Shown here piece by piece: positions 1 through 6,013 of a DNA stretch of 6,013 nt (positions within the stretch are counted from its first letter, which is position 1; each line of letters opens with the position of its first letter). The position numbers and the translations under genes were made by a program. This DNA is from Candidatus Cloacimonadota bacterium (GTDB lineage: Bacteria; Cloacimonadota; Cloacimonadia; Cloacimonadales; JAFGVF01), in the NCBI GenBank assembly GCA_016938155.1, contig JAFGVF010000102.1:1-6013 (forward strand), in the 5' to 3' direction. Below the pieces are notes generated by a model that was not told where the DNA came from, ran no database searches, and was given only the letters and a program-made list of their open reading frames with translations.

Positions 1-1758
1 TACTTTATCAAAGTTGTGAATACTTACCGCACCACCATTGTTTTCGTTGTCATTTGTCTGATATTCTCCGTTAGTTGTTCCGTTGTAGAATTTACAGTAT
101 CTGAATCTGGTAGAATCACTGGTGCCAGTAACATTAGTCAGGTTTATTCCATGCCATCCATTTGCTTCCTGACCTGTTAAAACAATCGGATTTCCACTTG
201 TTCCGACTGCTTGAATACTACCATACTGAACTGATAGTTTACAAGCTGGATCAAAATATACCGTAGTGCCGGGTGTAATTGTCAGAGTTGCATTATTGCT
301 TATATTTACATCAGACACAACATAGAGCCGTTCATAATCCCAAACGGTATTATCTGTAATGTCACCACTGAATATGGGCCCAATTAGAATATCCGATTGA
401 ACTCTGTTTGCGAAAGTCATGTTATTGAGAATTCCATTATTTCGACTAGCAAAATCATATACAATATCTCCTTCGCTTTCATTGAATTGATAGTAGGCTA
501 CCAAACCTGCTTCATTTCCATTCAAGGTGGAGTGTTTAATTAAGTTTACTTGATCAATATTTAAAGCTGTGTTCCAGAAGCTTACTTCATCTAAACGACC
601 TGAGAAAAAACTTCCCATATTTCCTTCGTAGTTATTCCGTGCTCCAAAATTAGCCTCAGTTAAAGATAATGTGCCGGGAGTATAAGAGAAATCAGAAGCA
701 TCCTGTATACCATCAACATATAAAGTAGCATTACCATTATCATCGACCCAGGTAATCTGGTGCCAGGTATTATCTAATACAGCAGATGTAGAACCCATCA
801 TGAGCCAGAAAGAATCGTGATCAGGTCTAATATCGATAAAAATCTTTGAGCTGTTAGGATATGTTGTCATTTTAAATCCTTGAGATAATACAGATGGATT
901 CTGTTCAGCATATATTGTCTTCCATGACTGACCCGGTTCTCCTTTAATCCACATCGAAATTGAATATGCATTCCCTATACCTGAATTGTAAACAGGTAAA
1001 CCAATTCTTGTTTGCATCTGGAGGTAGTCATCGGTTCCATCGAAATAAATTGCTTCTCCAGGTTCCGAGGATATAACAGGAACAGTAGAATCAATGATAG
1101 CATTTGTATCCATATTGACGAAATGCCCGATTGTATTACCTGTTTGATCACTGAATTCTGTTCCACTAATTGTATTTAAGCTCCAATAGGCAATTAATCC
1201 CGGCTCACTGCCTGTAAGCTCAATAAATCTGTTGCTTCTAATTTCTGATATGGTTCGTACAGTATTCCATACTTTAACTTCATCAATGCAACCTTTTAAC
1301 GATTCACTGCCGGATGAGAAATCAAAAGACCCTGTTGTTACAGCCAATCCACCTGTTATTGCGACATTTGAACCTATAAGTTGCCCGTTTAGATAAAGGT
1401 TTAAAATTGACCCATTGTATGTTCCTGCGACATGCATCCATTCATTAGGCACCAATACATTCGGTACAGAGACAGCTGCTATTGAGTTGTTAATTTGTTT
1501 AACATAGAATTTCAGGTTTGTGTTCTCTGCTCTTAACACAGCAGTTTCATTCTTTAAAGTTACATATCGCTGGTTACCCCCAAATTCATCATCATGTTTT
1601 ATCCATGCTTCAATTGAAACATTTGATAAAGGGGATTCAATACCTGTTCCGGTTACATAATCTCCTTGTTCAAAGTGAAGACAACTACCCGGGAACTCGG
1701 CATAAATAAAAAACACTATTCCCAGAATCATTATAAGTAAAATAAACTTCTTAGACAT
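1..1758 (-). CDS. Exported protein with two LamG domains and a beta-helix region; 3' end beyond the left edge
   Basis: The frame is open from the ATG at 1758 to the window edge (586 codons, no stop), so the C-terminus is missing. Residues 1-20 form a signal peptide (two Lys, then a hydrophobic stretch ending FFIYA, likely cleaved after Ala20). Residues about 25-195 and 235-430 are two LamG/concanavalin-like beta-sandwiches. Each has the usual marks: WMHVAGTYNG..LYLNG and WHQITWVDD..LYVDG, then DEVKVWN and DEVSFWN, then GLIAYWSLN and GLVAYYQFN. From about residue 465 comes the opening of a right-handed beta-helix (TLTITPGTTVYFD, NPIVLTGQ, GWHGINL, RFRYCKF), a layout common in large secreted FCB-group proteins. 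LamG domains often bind carbohydrate or protein, so a surface adhesin or glycan-associated role is likely; no catalytic motif is visible. The start is fixed by AGGAGG six bases upstream. It lies 21 bp behind the receiver-like gene, presumably in one operon from the sigma-54 promoter near 2130. A C-terminal sorting domain would be expected outside the window. Confidence 0.9.
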   Translation of the reverse strand, partial: MSKKFILLIMILGIVFFIYAEFPGSCLHFEQGDYVTGTGIESPLSNVSIEAWIKHDDEFGGNQRYVTLKNETAVLRAENTNLKFYVKQINNSIAAVSVPNVLVPNEWMHVAGTYNGSILNLYLNGQLIGSNVAITGGLAVTTGSFDFSSGSESLKGCIDEVKVWNTVRTISEIRSNRFIELTGSEPGLIAYWSLNTISGTEFSDQTGNTIGHFVNMDTNAIIDSTVPVISSEPGEAIYFDGTDDYLQMQTRIGLPVYNSGIGNAYSISMWIKGEPGQSWKTIYAEQNPSVLSQGFKMTTYPNSSKIFIDIRPDHDSFWLMMGSTSAVLDNTWHQITWVDDNGNATLYVDGIQDASDFSYTPGTLSLTEANFGARNNYEGNMGSFFSGRLDEVSFWNTALNIDQVNLIKHSTLNGNEAGLVAYYQFNESEGDIVYDFASRNNGILNNMTFANRVQSDILIGPIFSGDITDNTVWDYERLYVVSDVNISNNATLTITPGTTVYFDPACKLSVQYGSIQAVGTSGNPIVLTGQEANGWHGINLTNVTGTSDSTRFRYCKFYNGTTNGEYQTNDNENNGGAVSIHNFDKV

Positions 1759-1764
1759 TTCAAT

Positions 1765-1770
1765 CCTCCT
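1765..1770 (-). promoter_or_regulatory. Strong Shine-Dalgarno site of the LamG protein gene
   Basis: On the minus strand AGGAGG is followed by a six-base spacer (ATTGAA) and the ATG at 1758. It falls inside the 21-bp gap after the preceding stop codon, so the LamG protein is probably translated at a high rate and independently within a shared mRNA. Confidence 0.85.
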
Positions 1771-1779
1771 TCTACTTTT

Positions 1780-2100
1780 TTATATTTTGATAATCTTCTT
1801 CATCATAACCTCAACAGGAAAGCATTCATTATTCTTGATATCTTCCAATACTTCATTGCCGGAAGACTTTGTATAACAATACATTCCTGTTCCAGGGAAA
1901 TCATCTTTAAGTCGTTTGATTACATTAGATTCATTCTCCCCTTTTTTGCTGATAATTAACACTTCCGGTTTTATAAGACGCAATAATCTCAATGTATCTT
2001 CCTGAGAAACCGAAAGGTACATACTTACCTCTGAAAACCCGGTTAACCACTTTAGAAATGAGAGATCAGTATCATAAAACTCGCTCAAAACAATATTCAT
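1780..2100 (-). CDS. Small receiver-like (CheY-fold) protein lacking the phosphorylatable Asp
   Basis: This 106-residue protein has the alternating pattern of a stand-alone response-regulator receiver domain, at slightly under the usual 115-125 residues. Strand 1 is NIVLSEF, strand 3 is PEVLIIS, strand 4 is GMYCYT, and the end is FPVEVMMKKI. The phospho-acceptor position at the end of strand 3 is Ser51, where the family has Asp (PDLVLLD). The acidic pair after strand 1 is reduced to Ser-Glu. The Thr after strand 4 is kept. It should therefore not be phosphorylated normally and may act as a protein-binding adaptor or constitutive pseudo-receiver; no output domain is attached. I chose the ATG at 2100 because GAGGTG (2109-2104) is a good Shine-Dalgarno for it and the predicted transcript starts near 2112. 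A GTG at 2106 would add two residues but forms part of that site. It is the first gene of a probable two-gene operon with the LamG protein. The fold assignment comes from pattern only and needs a profile search. Confidence 0.72.
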   Translation of the reverse strand: MNIVLSEFYDTDLSFLKWLTGFSEVSMYLSVSQEDTLRLLRLIKPEVLIISKKGENESNVIKRLKDDFPGTGMYCYTKSSGNEVLEDIKNNECFPVEVMMKKIIKI

Positions 2101-2103
2101 TTT

Positions 2104-2109
2104 CACCTC
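2104..2109 (-). promoter_or_regulatory. Shine-Dalgarno site that decides the start of the receiver-like gene
   Basis: GAGGTG on the minus strand is followed by AAA and then the ATG at 2100. The GTG inside it is in frame and could be read as a start, but it would have no ribosome site of its own and almost no leader if transcription begins near 2112. Confidence 0.6.
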
Positions 2110-2121
2110 AATTGCTATAAT

Positions 2122-2137
2122 TGCAACAATCGTTCCA
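2122..2137 (-). promoter_or_regulatory. Sigma-54 (-24/-12) promoter of the receiver-like/LamG operon
   Basis: On the minus strand the sequence is TGGAACGATTGTTGCA. It compares with the consensus TGGCAC-N5-TTGCA, with one change in the upstream box (A for C), an intact TTGCA downstream box and the exact GG-N10-GC spacing. It is the only GG-N10-GC pair on the minus strand of this intergenic region. Transcription would start near 2112, leaving a leader of about 12 bases containing the GAGGTG ribosome site before the ATG at 2100. Sigma-54 promoters need an enhancer-bound AAA+ activator, and such an activator is encoded directly upstream. Confidence 0.75.
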
Positions 2138-2214
2138 TAGAACCTAACTCTCTTATAACCAATACATTAGAGTAATTTAGCTCTCGAGGGACTGCTATTA
2201 TTTTGCTCAAGAGA

Positions 2215-2228
2215 GGACACTTTTGTCC
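2215..2228. promoter_or_regulatory. Palindromic probable enhancer site, copy 1
   Basis: GGACA-CTTT-TGTCC is a perfect 5-bp dyad, extended to 6 bp by flanking A and T. Its centre lies about 110 bp upstream of the predicted sigma-54 transcription start, a typical distance for an upstream activator sequence. Fis-type HTH dimers of sigma-54 activators bind short dyads of this sort. Assignment to the adjacent TPR activator is inference. Confidence 0.72.
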
Positions 2229-2304
2229 TTATTAGTGCTTTCTGAAATATAGTGATATGACATGTGAAAGCTGTATTTGATTATTTACTAACAGAATATG
2301 CATT

Positions 2305-2324
2305 AAAGGACACTTTTGTCCTTT
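2305..2324. promoter_or_regulatory. Palindromic probable enhancer site, copy 2 (longest arms)
   Basis: The same 14-bp core as copy 1 (2308-2321), but the dyad extends to 8-bp arms, AAAGGACA and TGTCCTTT around CTTT. It is centred 93 bp from copy 1 and about 203 bp upstream of the predicted start site. Having the longest symmetry, it may be the highest-affinity site. The asymmetric spacer CTTT reads the same way on the plus strand in all three copies. Confidence 0.72.
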
Positions 2325-2380
2325 CTTCACAATTCCTTTGTAATTCCCCTTTATAACTCTACCTAATCAATTATATCTAT

Positions 2381-2464
2381 CCATGGAAAACCAATGCCCT
2401 ACCCATGGACAATCAATGGATAACCTATGGCTGGCATCGGAAGTCCATGGAGTGTCCATTGGGG
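2381..2464. repeat. Degenerate array of CCATGG-like words at helical-turn spacing
   Basis: Eight hexamers related to CCATGG or CCATTGG start at 2381, 2391, 2403, 2414, 2425, 2435, 2445 and 2457. They read CCATGG, CCAATG, CCATGG, CAATGG, CTATGG, CATCGG, CCATGG and CATTGG. The steps are 10-12 bp, averaging just under 11, so all words would face the same side of the helix. The array also contains an exact inverted pair, CCATGGAC (2403-2410) and GTCCATGG (2443-2450), and half-sites GGACA (2407-2411) and TGTCC (2453-2457) of the nearby palindrome. It lies between probable enhancer copies 2 and 3. Its role is unknown; cooperative protein binding or DNA bending is possible. Confidence 0.55.
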
Positions 2465-2563
2465 AATGATAGCTGAAGAATTGATATAACAATGACTTAT
2501 ACCAGTAGTCAGGTACAGTTGGAAGAAAAAAAGAATAGAGATTAGTATTTAGAAAAAAAGGAG

Positions 2564-2577
2564 GGACACTTTTGTCC
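2564..2577. promoter_or_regulatory. Palindromic probable enhancer site, copy 3, abutting the activator gene's stop
   Basis: The core GGACACTTTTGTCC is identical to copies 1 and 2, one base past the stop codon of the activator gene. It is about 459 bp upstream of the predicted sigma-54 start, and 256 bp separates it from copy 2. In the minus-strand transcript it could also form a weak 5-bp hairpin followed, after CTCC, by seven T, so a secondary role as a terminator for the activator mRNA is possible but poorly supported. Confidence 0.6.
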
Positions 2578-2578
2578 G

Positions 2579-5095
2579 TTACATATCTTTTTCGGTTATC
2601 CCGTACTTAATGACTTTCCTTTCCACAATCTTACGGTTAACATTTAACAGAACAGCGGCTTTTGCTCGATTAAAACCAGTATTTCTCAAGGCTTTTATTA
2701 TCAGATCCTTTTCCATATCCGCCAAAGATAACCAACTATCCTTGAGAGTTGATTCCCCGCTTTCAAAAGGAATAAGAAAATCTTTCAATCTTAATGTTGA
2801 GCTGTCTGTAACTAAAACAGCTCTTTCAACCATATTTCTAAGTTCGCGTACATTGCCAGGGAAGTCATAATCCATCAAAGCAGTAATGATATTTTTCTCT
2901 ATTTTACTTATCTTTTTATTCAGGGAATTGGAAGCAAGACCCACAAAATGTTCCATTAATGGAGGAATTTCATCTTTCCTCTCTCTCAGAGGAGGGATAT
3001 TGATAACGAAAACAGCAAGGCGATGATATAAATCTCTTCTAAACTCCTCCTGATTAACCTTATCCACAAGGTTGGCATTAGTTGCACTGATAATCCGTAC
3101 ATCAATCGGGATTTCTTTATGAGAGCCAACCCTGACAATCTGTCTTTCTTCAAGTACTCTTAGCAGCTTTGCCTGCTGGTCGTGAGAAAGGGTTCCGATT
3201 TCATCAAGAAACAGAGTGCTTTTATCGGATATTTCAAACCAGCCGATTTTCGTGCTATTAGCCCCGGTGAAAGCATCCTTCTCGTGCCCGAAGAACTGAC
3301 TTTCAAAAAGGGTGTCAGTTACTGCAGAGCAATTTACCGCATAGAAATGTTGTCTGCCCCTATTGCTCATAGAATGAATATTACGGGCAACAATCTCCTT
3401 ACCTGTACCGGTTTCACCTGTGATTAAGACATTTGTATTTTCAGAACGAGCTACTAAGGTTATCATGTTAACGATGCTTTGAATTACTTTACTTTTACCG
3501 ATGAGGGTTGACCGAACCTTCTCAACATACTCCTCCGCAACGAAGTTGTAGCGGATTTCGCTGTTGTGAAGTTTATCCAGGGTATCTTGGAGTTGCTCTT
3601 TCTGGTTTTCTATTTCTCTGTTCTTTTCTTCTAATTCCAAATTTTTCTGACGATATAACTCTGCTTCTTTTGTCTTTTGCTCAGTCTCAAATTTAGCTTG
3701 CATTTCGGCAATCTTCTCTGTAACTAAGGACTTATGGCTTTCTTCTTTCCAATCAATATAAGACTTCAAACAGCTAATCAGATTCTTATCATCTTTTGTC
3801 TTAGAATATATTTCTATATATAGTTTGAGTATCTTCCCCAGAGAATCAGAATAGTGATTTGTTTGTGCAATAATTTCCGCTTCAGTCAAGGTTTTAAGAG
3901 CTTCATTATGGTCTTCTTTTAACAGAAGAGCCGTTGCAATGCTTATTTTCAATTCAACTAAGTTGAATCTATCATCAATTTTCTTGGCTATATCAAGACC
4001 GATGCGATAATTTTTTAATGCTTCATCGTAATCTTTGAACTCGTTAGCATATACAGAGCCAATATTCATGCACAATGGTGGAATTGCAAGTGTATTCCCC
4101 AGCTCTTTCATAATATTCATTGCCTTAACAAAATGACTAAGAGCAGTATGAAAATCATTCTTATCATGGGAGATAGTGCCAAGATTGTTGAAGACTCTTG
4201 AAATCCCTCTTTTATCATTATTTGCTTGATACACTTTTAAAGCTTTTAGCAAATAATTCTCAGCTAATTCAAGATTCCCGAACTTACGATAATAAGCACC
4301 AAGATTGCTGTAGAGTTGCCCGATATCCAAGGGCTTGCTTGATGTTTCACATATATTAATAGCTTTAAGTGAATAGTTTATAGCCTTTTCCAAGTCATTA
4401 AGTCTATAGTAACAAGTAGATAAAGTTAGATAGTTATAATAAAGCTGTGAATCCATTTTTAATAACTCGGCTTCCGGATTTATGCTATCAATAATATCAA
4501 TAGCTCTTTGAAAATAACCCTGAGAAAAAAGAATCATACCTTTATTGCATATGGCAGTGAGAACCATAGGCTTATCGTTGATTTTGTTATAGCAATTTTT
4601 CGCTTTTTCAGCATAATCAATTGCACCGACAAAATCTCCTTTCATTTTCAAATAGGAGCTGATGTTGAGGCAACTGCCTCCGTAGACAGTCCAATCTTCA
4701 TTCTTATTGCTCAAATCTAAAGCTATATAATCATGCTTTATTGCATTTTCAAAATCTGAAGACTCCCAGTAATTCCTTGCTAGAGCACTGTGGACTCTGA
4801 TTAAAAACTTGTAATCTGTTGTGTTTTCAGATAACTTGATAATTGATAAAGCTGCGTTCTCTATCCTCTTCTTGTTGCCGGTAATTGCATAACATCTCAT
4901 TAATTTATGTAATAGTGCTATTTGTTCATATACTAAACCGGTTTTCTTTGCATCGTTAATTGCATTTTCAATAGTCTTTAAACACTCCACGCAATCTGCG
5001 GTAATGGAGCTATCCGTTTCCTTGCACTTAGCCAATATTTGCTCTAATTCAATATGAAAGGATTGATTAGATTTCGTAGTATCTTTTTTTTGCAT
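2579..5095 (-). CDS. Sigma-54-dependent transcriptional activator with TPR sensory region
   Basis: This 838-residue cytoplasmic activator would use ATP hydrolysis to open sigma-54 RNA polymerase complexes. Residues about 60-410 are some nine TPR-type helical repeats (for example LYSNLGAYYRKFGNLELAENYLLKAL at 261-286, split here only to show the consensus). Residues about 455-525 are a charged Glu/Lys/Gln-rich coiled coil. The AAA+ domain spans about 530-765: Walker A GETGTGKE (560-567), loop DAFTGA (607-612), Walker B TLFLDE (627-632), sensor I SATN (670-673), arginine-finger segment FRRDLYHRL (685-693) and sensor II FPGNVREL (745-752). A Fis-type HTH occupies about 790-835 (NRAKAAVLLNVNRKIVERKVIKYGI). 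There is no receiver, PAS or GAF domain, so the TPRs are the likely input, sensing a protein or peptide partner. The first Gly of GAFTGA is Asp, and the Gly-Gly usual before Walker B is absent. The ATG at 5095 has no clear Shine-Dalgarno. The probable target operon lies directly downstream. Confidence 0.95.
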   Translation of the reverse strand: MQKKDTTKSNQSFHIELEQILAKCKETDSSITADCVECLKTIENAINDAKKTGLVYEQIALLHKLMRCYAITGNKKRIENAALSIIKLSENTTDYKFLIRVHSALARNYWESSDFENAIKHDYIALDLSNKNEDWTVYGGSCLNISSYLKMKGDFVGAIDYAEKAKNCYNKINDKPMVLTAICNKGMILFSQGYFQRAIDIIDSINPEAELLKMDSQLYYNYLTLSTCYYRLNDLEKAINYSLKAINICETSSKPLDIGQLYSNLGAYYRKFGNLELAENYLLKALKVYQANNDKRGISRVFNNLGTISHDKNDFHTALSHFVKAMNIMKELGNTLAIPPLCMNIGSVYANEFKDYDEALKNYRIGLDIAKKIDDRFNLVELKISIATALLLKEDHNEALKTLTEAEIIAQTNHYSDSLGKILKLYIEIYSKTKDDKNLISCLKSYIDWKEESHKSLVTEKIAEMQAKFETEQKTKEAELYRQKNLELEEKNREIENQKEQLQDTLDKLHNSEIRYNFVAEEYVEKVRSTLIGKSKVIQSIVNMITLVARSENTNVLITGETGTGKEIVARNIHSMSNRGRQHFYAVNCSAVTDTLFESQFFGHEKDAFTGANSTKIGWFEISDKSTLFLDEIGTLSHDQQAKLLRVLEERQIVRVGSHKEIPIDVRIISATNANLVDKVNQEEFRRDLYHRLAVFVINIPPLRERKDEIPPLMEHFVGLASNSLNKKISKIEKNIITALMDYDFPGNVRELRNMVERAVLVTDSSTLRLKDFLIPFESGESTLKDSWLSLADMEKDLIIKALRNTGFNRAKAAVLLNVNRKIVERKVIKYGITEKDM

Positions 5096-5161
5096 AAATC
5101 AATACATTCAGTTATTGATAGGTGAGTCAAGCAAAGAATAATTAATATTCGAATTCTCTCT

Positions 5162-5189
5162 TAAATATTCATCAATCTAAATCAAGCAA
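5162..5189 (-). promoter_or_regulatory. Possible housekeeping-type promoter of the activator gene
   Basis: On the minus strand TTGCTT, a 16-base spacer and TATTTA resemble -35 and -10 boxes, about 70 bp upstream of the ATG at 5095 and downstream of the terminator of the preceding gene. The match is modest and the region is AT-rich, so a chance hit is quite possible. No sigma-54 promoter or copy of the 14-bp palindrome was seen upstream of this gene. Confidence 0.25.
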
Positions 5190-5220
5190 CGTTTCATTAG
5201 AATCGAATCAATTTCTTATG

Positions 5221-5246
5221 AAAAAGGCAGGTTAGAACCTGCCTTT
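5221..5246 (-). terminator. Intrinsic terminator after the sorting-domain protein gene
   Basis: A perfect 11-bp inverted repeat, AAAGGCAGGTT and AACCTGCCTTT (5223-5233 and 5236-5246), surrounds AG. In the minus-strand transcript the stem is followed directly by a run of T. It begins 18 bases past the stop codon at 5265 and separates this gene from the activator gene, which therefore needs its own promoter. Confidence 0.9.
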
Positions 5247-5264
5247 CTATGTATATTAAATTCA

Positions 5265-6013
5265 TTATTTTACTATTAACAGCTTTCCGATTCGACTTCT
5301 TGTTTCAGCTGAATATTTATAGAAGTATATACCTGAAGATGCTTTAGAGCCTGATTCAGTCATACCATCCCACATTATAGAATTTATGCCGGGGTTTAAA
5401 ACATCACAATCAATCTTCTTGATTAGTTGCCCCTTGATATTGAAAATCTTTAGGCAAGGATTAAGCTCAACATCTTTAGAGGAGATAACAAAGGTTAATT
5501 TCTTGTCCCGAGTAACACTAAAAGGATTTGGATAATGCGTAAAAATCATTGGAACTTCTTCAATATTCTCATTATTTGCCGTACTGCTGTAAATGGAGCA
5601 TAAAGGCTCATAGAAAGAAAGCTCCTGCTCATTCACCTTAAGGTTAACTATATTGACAAATGTAGAATCTAACAAGGAATTCTCAACGGTATTAAATAGT
5701 ATATCTCCGAGCGTAATGTCTCCCGGGAGTTGCTCACTCCCTGCAGCTGCAATACTAATCTGACCATGCCTCTCCGCTTTACTGAATTGCCATGAATCCG
5801 GCAGGTTTTCCAGCACCACATCATTGTAAACAATGTATCTGGAGTCATAATTCACGGTTAGCTCAAAACTGAACACATTTTCACAACCGACAAATGAAAC
5901 CGGAACATACTCGATAATCTGGTCATGATGTATAAGTTCATTAGAGACAGGAATTAAAGTGGCTTCGAGCTGATTATAAACATCTGAACACGGTAAACTA
6001 TCCACAATTCCAA
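5265..6013 (-). CDS. C-terminal part of a secreted protein with cohesin-like domain and T9SS/FlgD-like sorting domain; 5' end beyond the right edge
   Basis: The frame runs open to the right edge (about 248 codons plus the TAA stop at 5267-5265). A GTG at 6005 is in frame but is almost certainly an internal Val. Counting from that codon, residues about 30-130 resemble a cohesin-type beta-sandwich: VPVSFVGCENVFSFELTVNY, then GQISIAAAGSEQLPGDITLG and DILFNTV match the family's pattern of an early strand pair, IAAAGT and a closing strand. Residues about 155-246 are a C-terminal sorting domain: YPNPF (158-162), LKIFNIKGQLIKKI, the WDG and SGIYFYK elements, and the terminal KLLIVK. Such domains direct export by the type IX system in Bacteroidota and relatives. 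The protein is therefore secreted or surface-bound, but its N-terminal activity is not visible. It is not obviously part of the regulator cassette, being cut off by the terminator at 5246-5221. Confidence 0.85.
   Translation of the reverse strand, partial: GIVDSLPCSDVYNQLEATLIPVSNELIHHDQIIEYVPVSFVGCENVFSFELTVNYDSRYIVYNDVVLENLPDSWQFSKAERHGQISIAAAGSEQLPGDITLGDILFNTVENSLLDSTFVNIVNLKVNEQELSFYEPLCSIYSSTANNENIEEVPMIFTHYPNPFSVTRDKKLTFVISSKDVELNPCLKIFNIKGQLIKKIDCDVLNPGINSIMWDGMTESGSKASSGIYFYKYSAETRSRIGKLLIVK

Larger units (their letters stand above)
2107..2578. other. 472-bp regulatory intergenic region between activator gene and target operon
   Basis: No credible gene lies here on either strand. 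From right to left it holds a GGACACTTTTGTCC palindrome touching the end of the activator gene, two A-runs (2525-2532 and 2553-2559), an array of CCATGG-like words at 2381-2464, two more copies of the palindrome, and a sigma-54 promoter ending just before the receiver-like gene. The array is visibly richer in G and C than its AT-rich surroundings. Nothing recognisable was found at 2138-2214, 2229-2304 or 2325-2380. Confidence 0.8.

Noticed and set aside
975..1709. Minus-strand frame at 975-1166 and plus-strand frame at 1518-1709
   Set aside because: Both overlap the LamG protein gene, which reads continuously through the region with clear LamG motifs; the translations look low-complexity and domain-free.
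2402..2464. Structured RNA or riboswitch formed by the inverted words in the CCATGG array
   Set aside because: The possible stems (2391-2398 with 2433-2440, and 2403-2410 with 2443-2450) cross instead of nesting, and the array is upstream of the predicted transcription start.
2383..2469. Plus-strand reading frame of 28 codons (ATG to TGA) across the CCATGG array
   Set aside because: It has no ribosome site, and its ATG codons are simply part of the repeated CCATGG words; the repeat pattern explains the open frame better than coding does.
2215..2577. CRISPR array or mobile-element ends formed by the repeated palindromes
   Set aside because: Only three 14-bp copies at uneven spacing (93 and 256 bp), no spacer regularity, no cas or transposase gene, and no flanking target duplication.
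2610..4720. Several plus-strand frames of 62-86 codons opposite the activator gene (2610-2870, 3182-3427, 3508-3696, 4508-4720)
   Set aside because: They lie antisense within a well-supported 838-residue gene, show no recognisable domains and are shadows of its codon pattern.
6003..6005. GTG as the start codon of the sorting-domain protein
   Set aside because: The frame continues open upstream to the window edge with no stop, there is no ribosome site, and a secreted protein would need a signal peptide, which is absent here.

Overview
The window is AT-rich (roughly 35-40% GC by eye), and everything recognisable is on the minus strand. It suggests a bacterium of the Fibrobacterota-Chlorobiota-Bacteroidota (FCB) assemblage, possibly a Cloacimonadota-like lineage. 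The grounds are a C-terminal T9SS/FlgD-like sorting domain opening with a YPNPF motif, a large secreted LamG plus beta-helix protein, and a TPR-driven sigma-54 activator. Strong Shine-Dalgarno sites before two of the genes make a typical Bacteroidota less likely. This placement is inference from protein style, not from a marker gene.

In the direction of transcription (right to left): (1) 6013-5265 is the C-terminal part of a secreted protein with a cohesin-like beta-sandwich and a C-terminal sorting domain, closed by a strong intrinsic terminator at 5246-5221. (2) 5095-2579 is an 838-residue sigma-54-dependent activator with about nine TPRs, a coiled coil, an AAA+ domain and a Fis-type HTH. 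It has no receiver, GAF or PAS domain, and its GAFTGA loop reads DAFTGA. (3) 2578-2107 is a 472-bp non-coding region with three identical 14-bp palindromes (GGACACTTTTGTCC), a degenerate array of CCATGG-like words spaced one helical turn apart, and a single well-formed -24/-12 sigma-54 promoter. (4) 2100-1780 is a 106-residue receiver-like protein with Ser at the phospho-Asp position. (5) 1758 to beyond the left edge is an exported protein with two LamG domains followed by the start of a beta-helix, 21 bp behind gene 4.

The economical reading is a self-contained regulatory cassette. The TPR activator gene lies directly upstream of its probable target operon, its probable enhancer sites lie between the two, and the target operon encodes a pseudo-receiver and a large surface or secreted LamG protein. 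The promoter match and the repeats are directly visible. That this particular activator binds those palindromes is inference from position and symmetry.

No tRNA, rRNA, CRISPR array, transposase or insertion sequence was seen.
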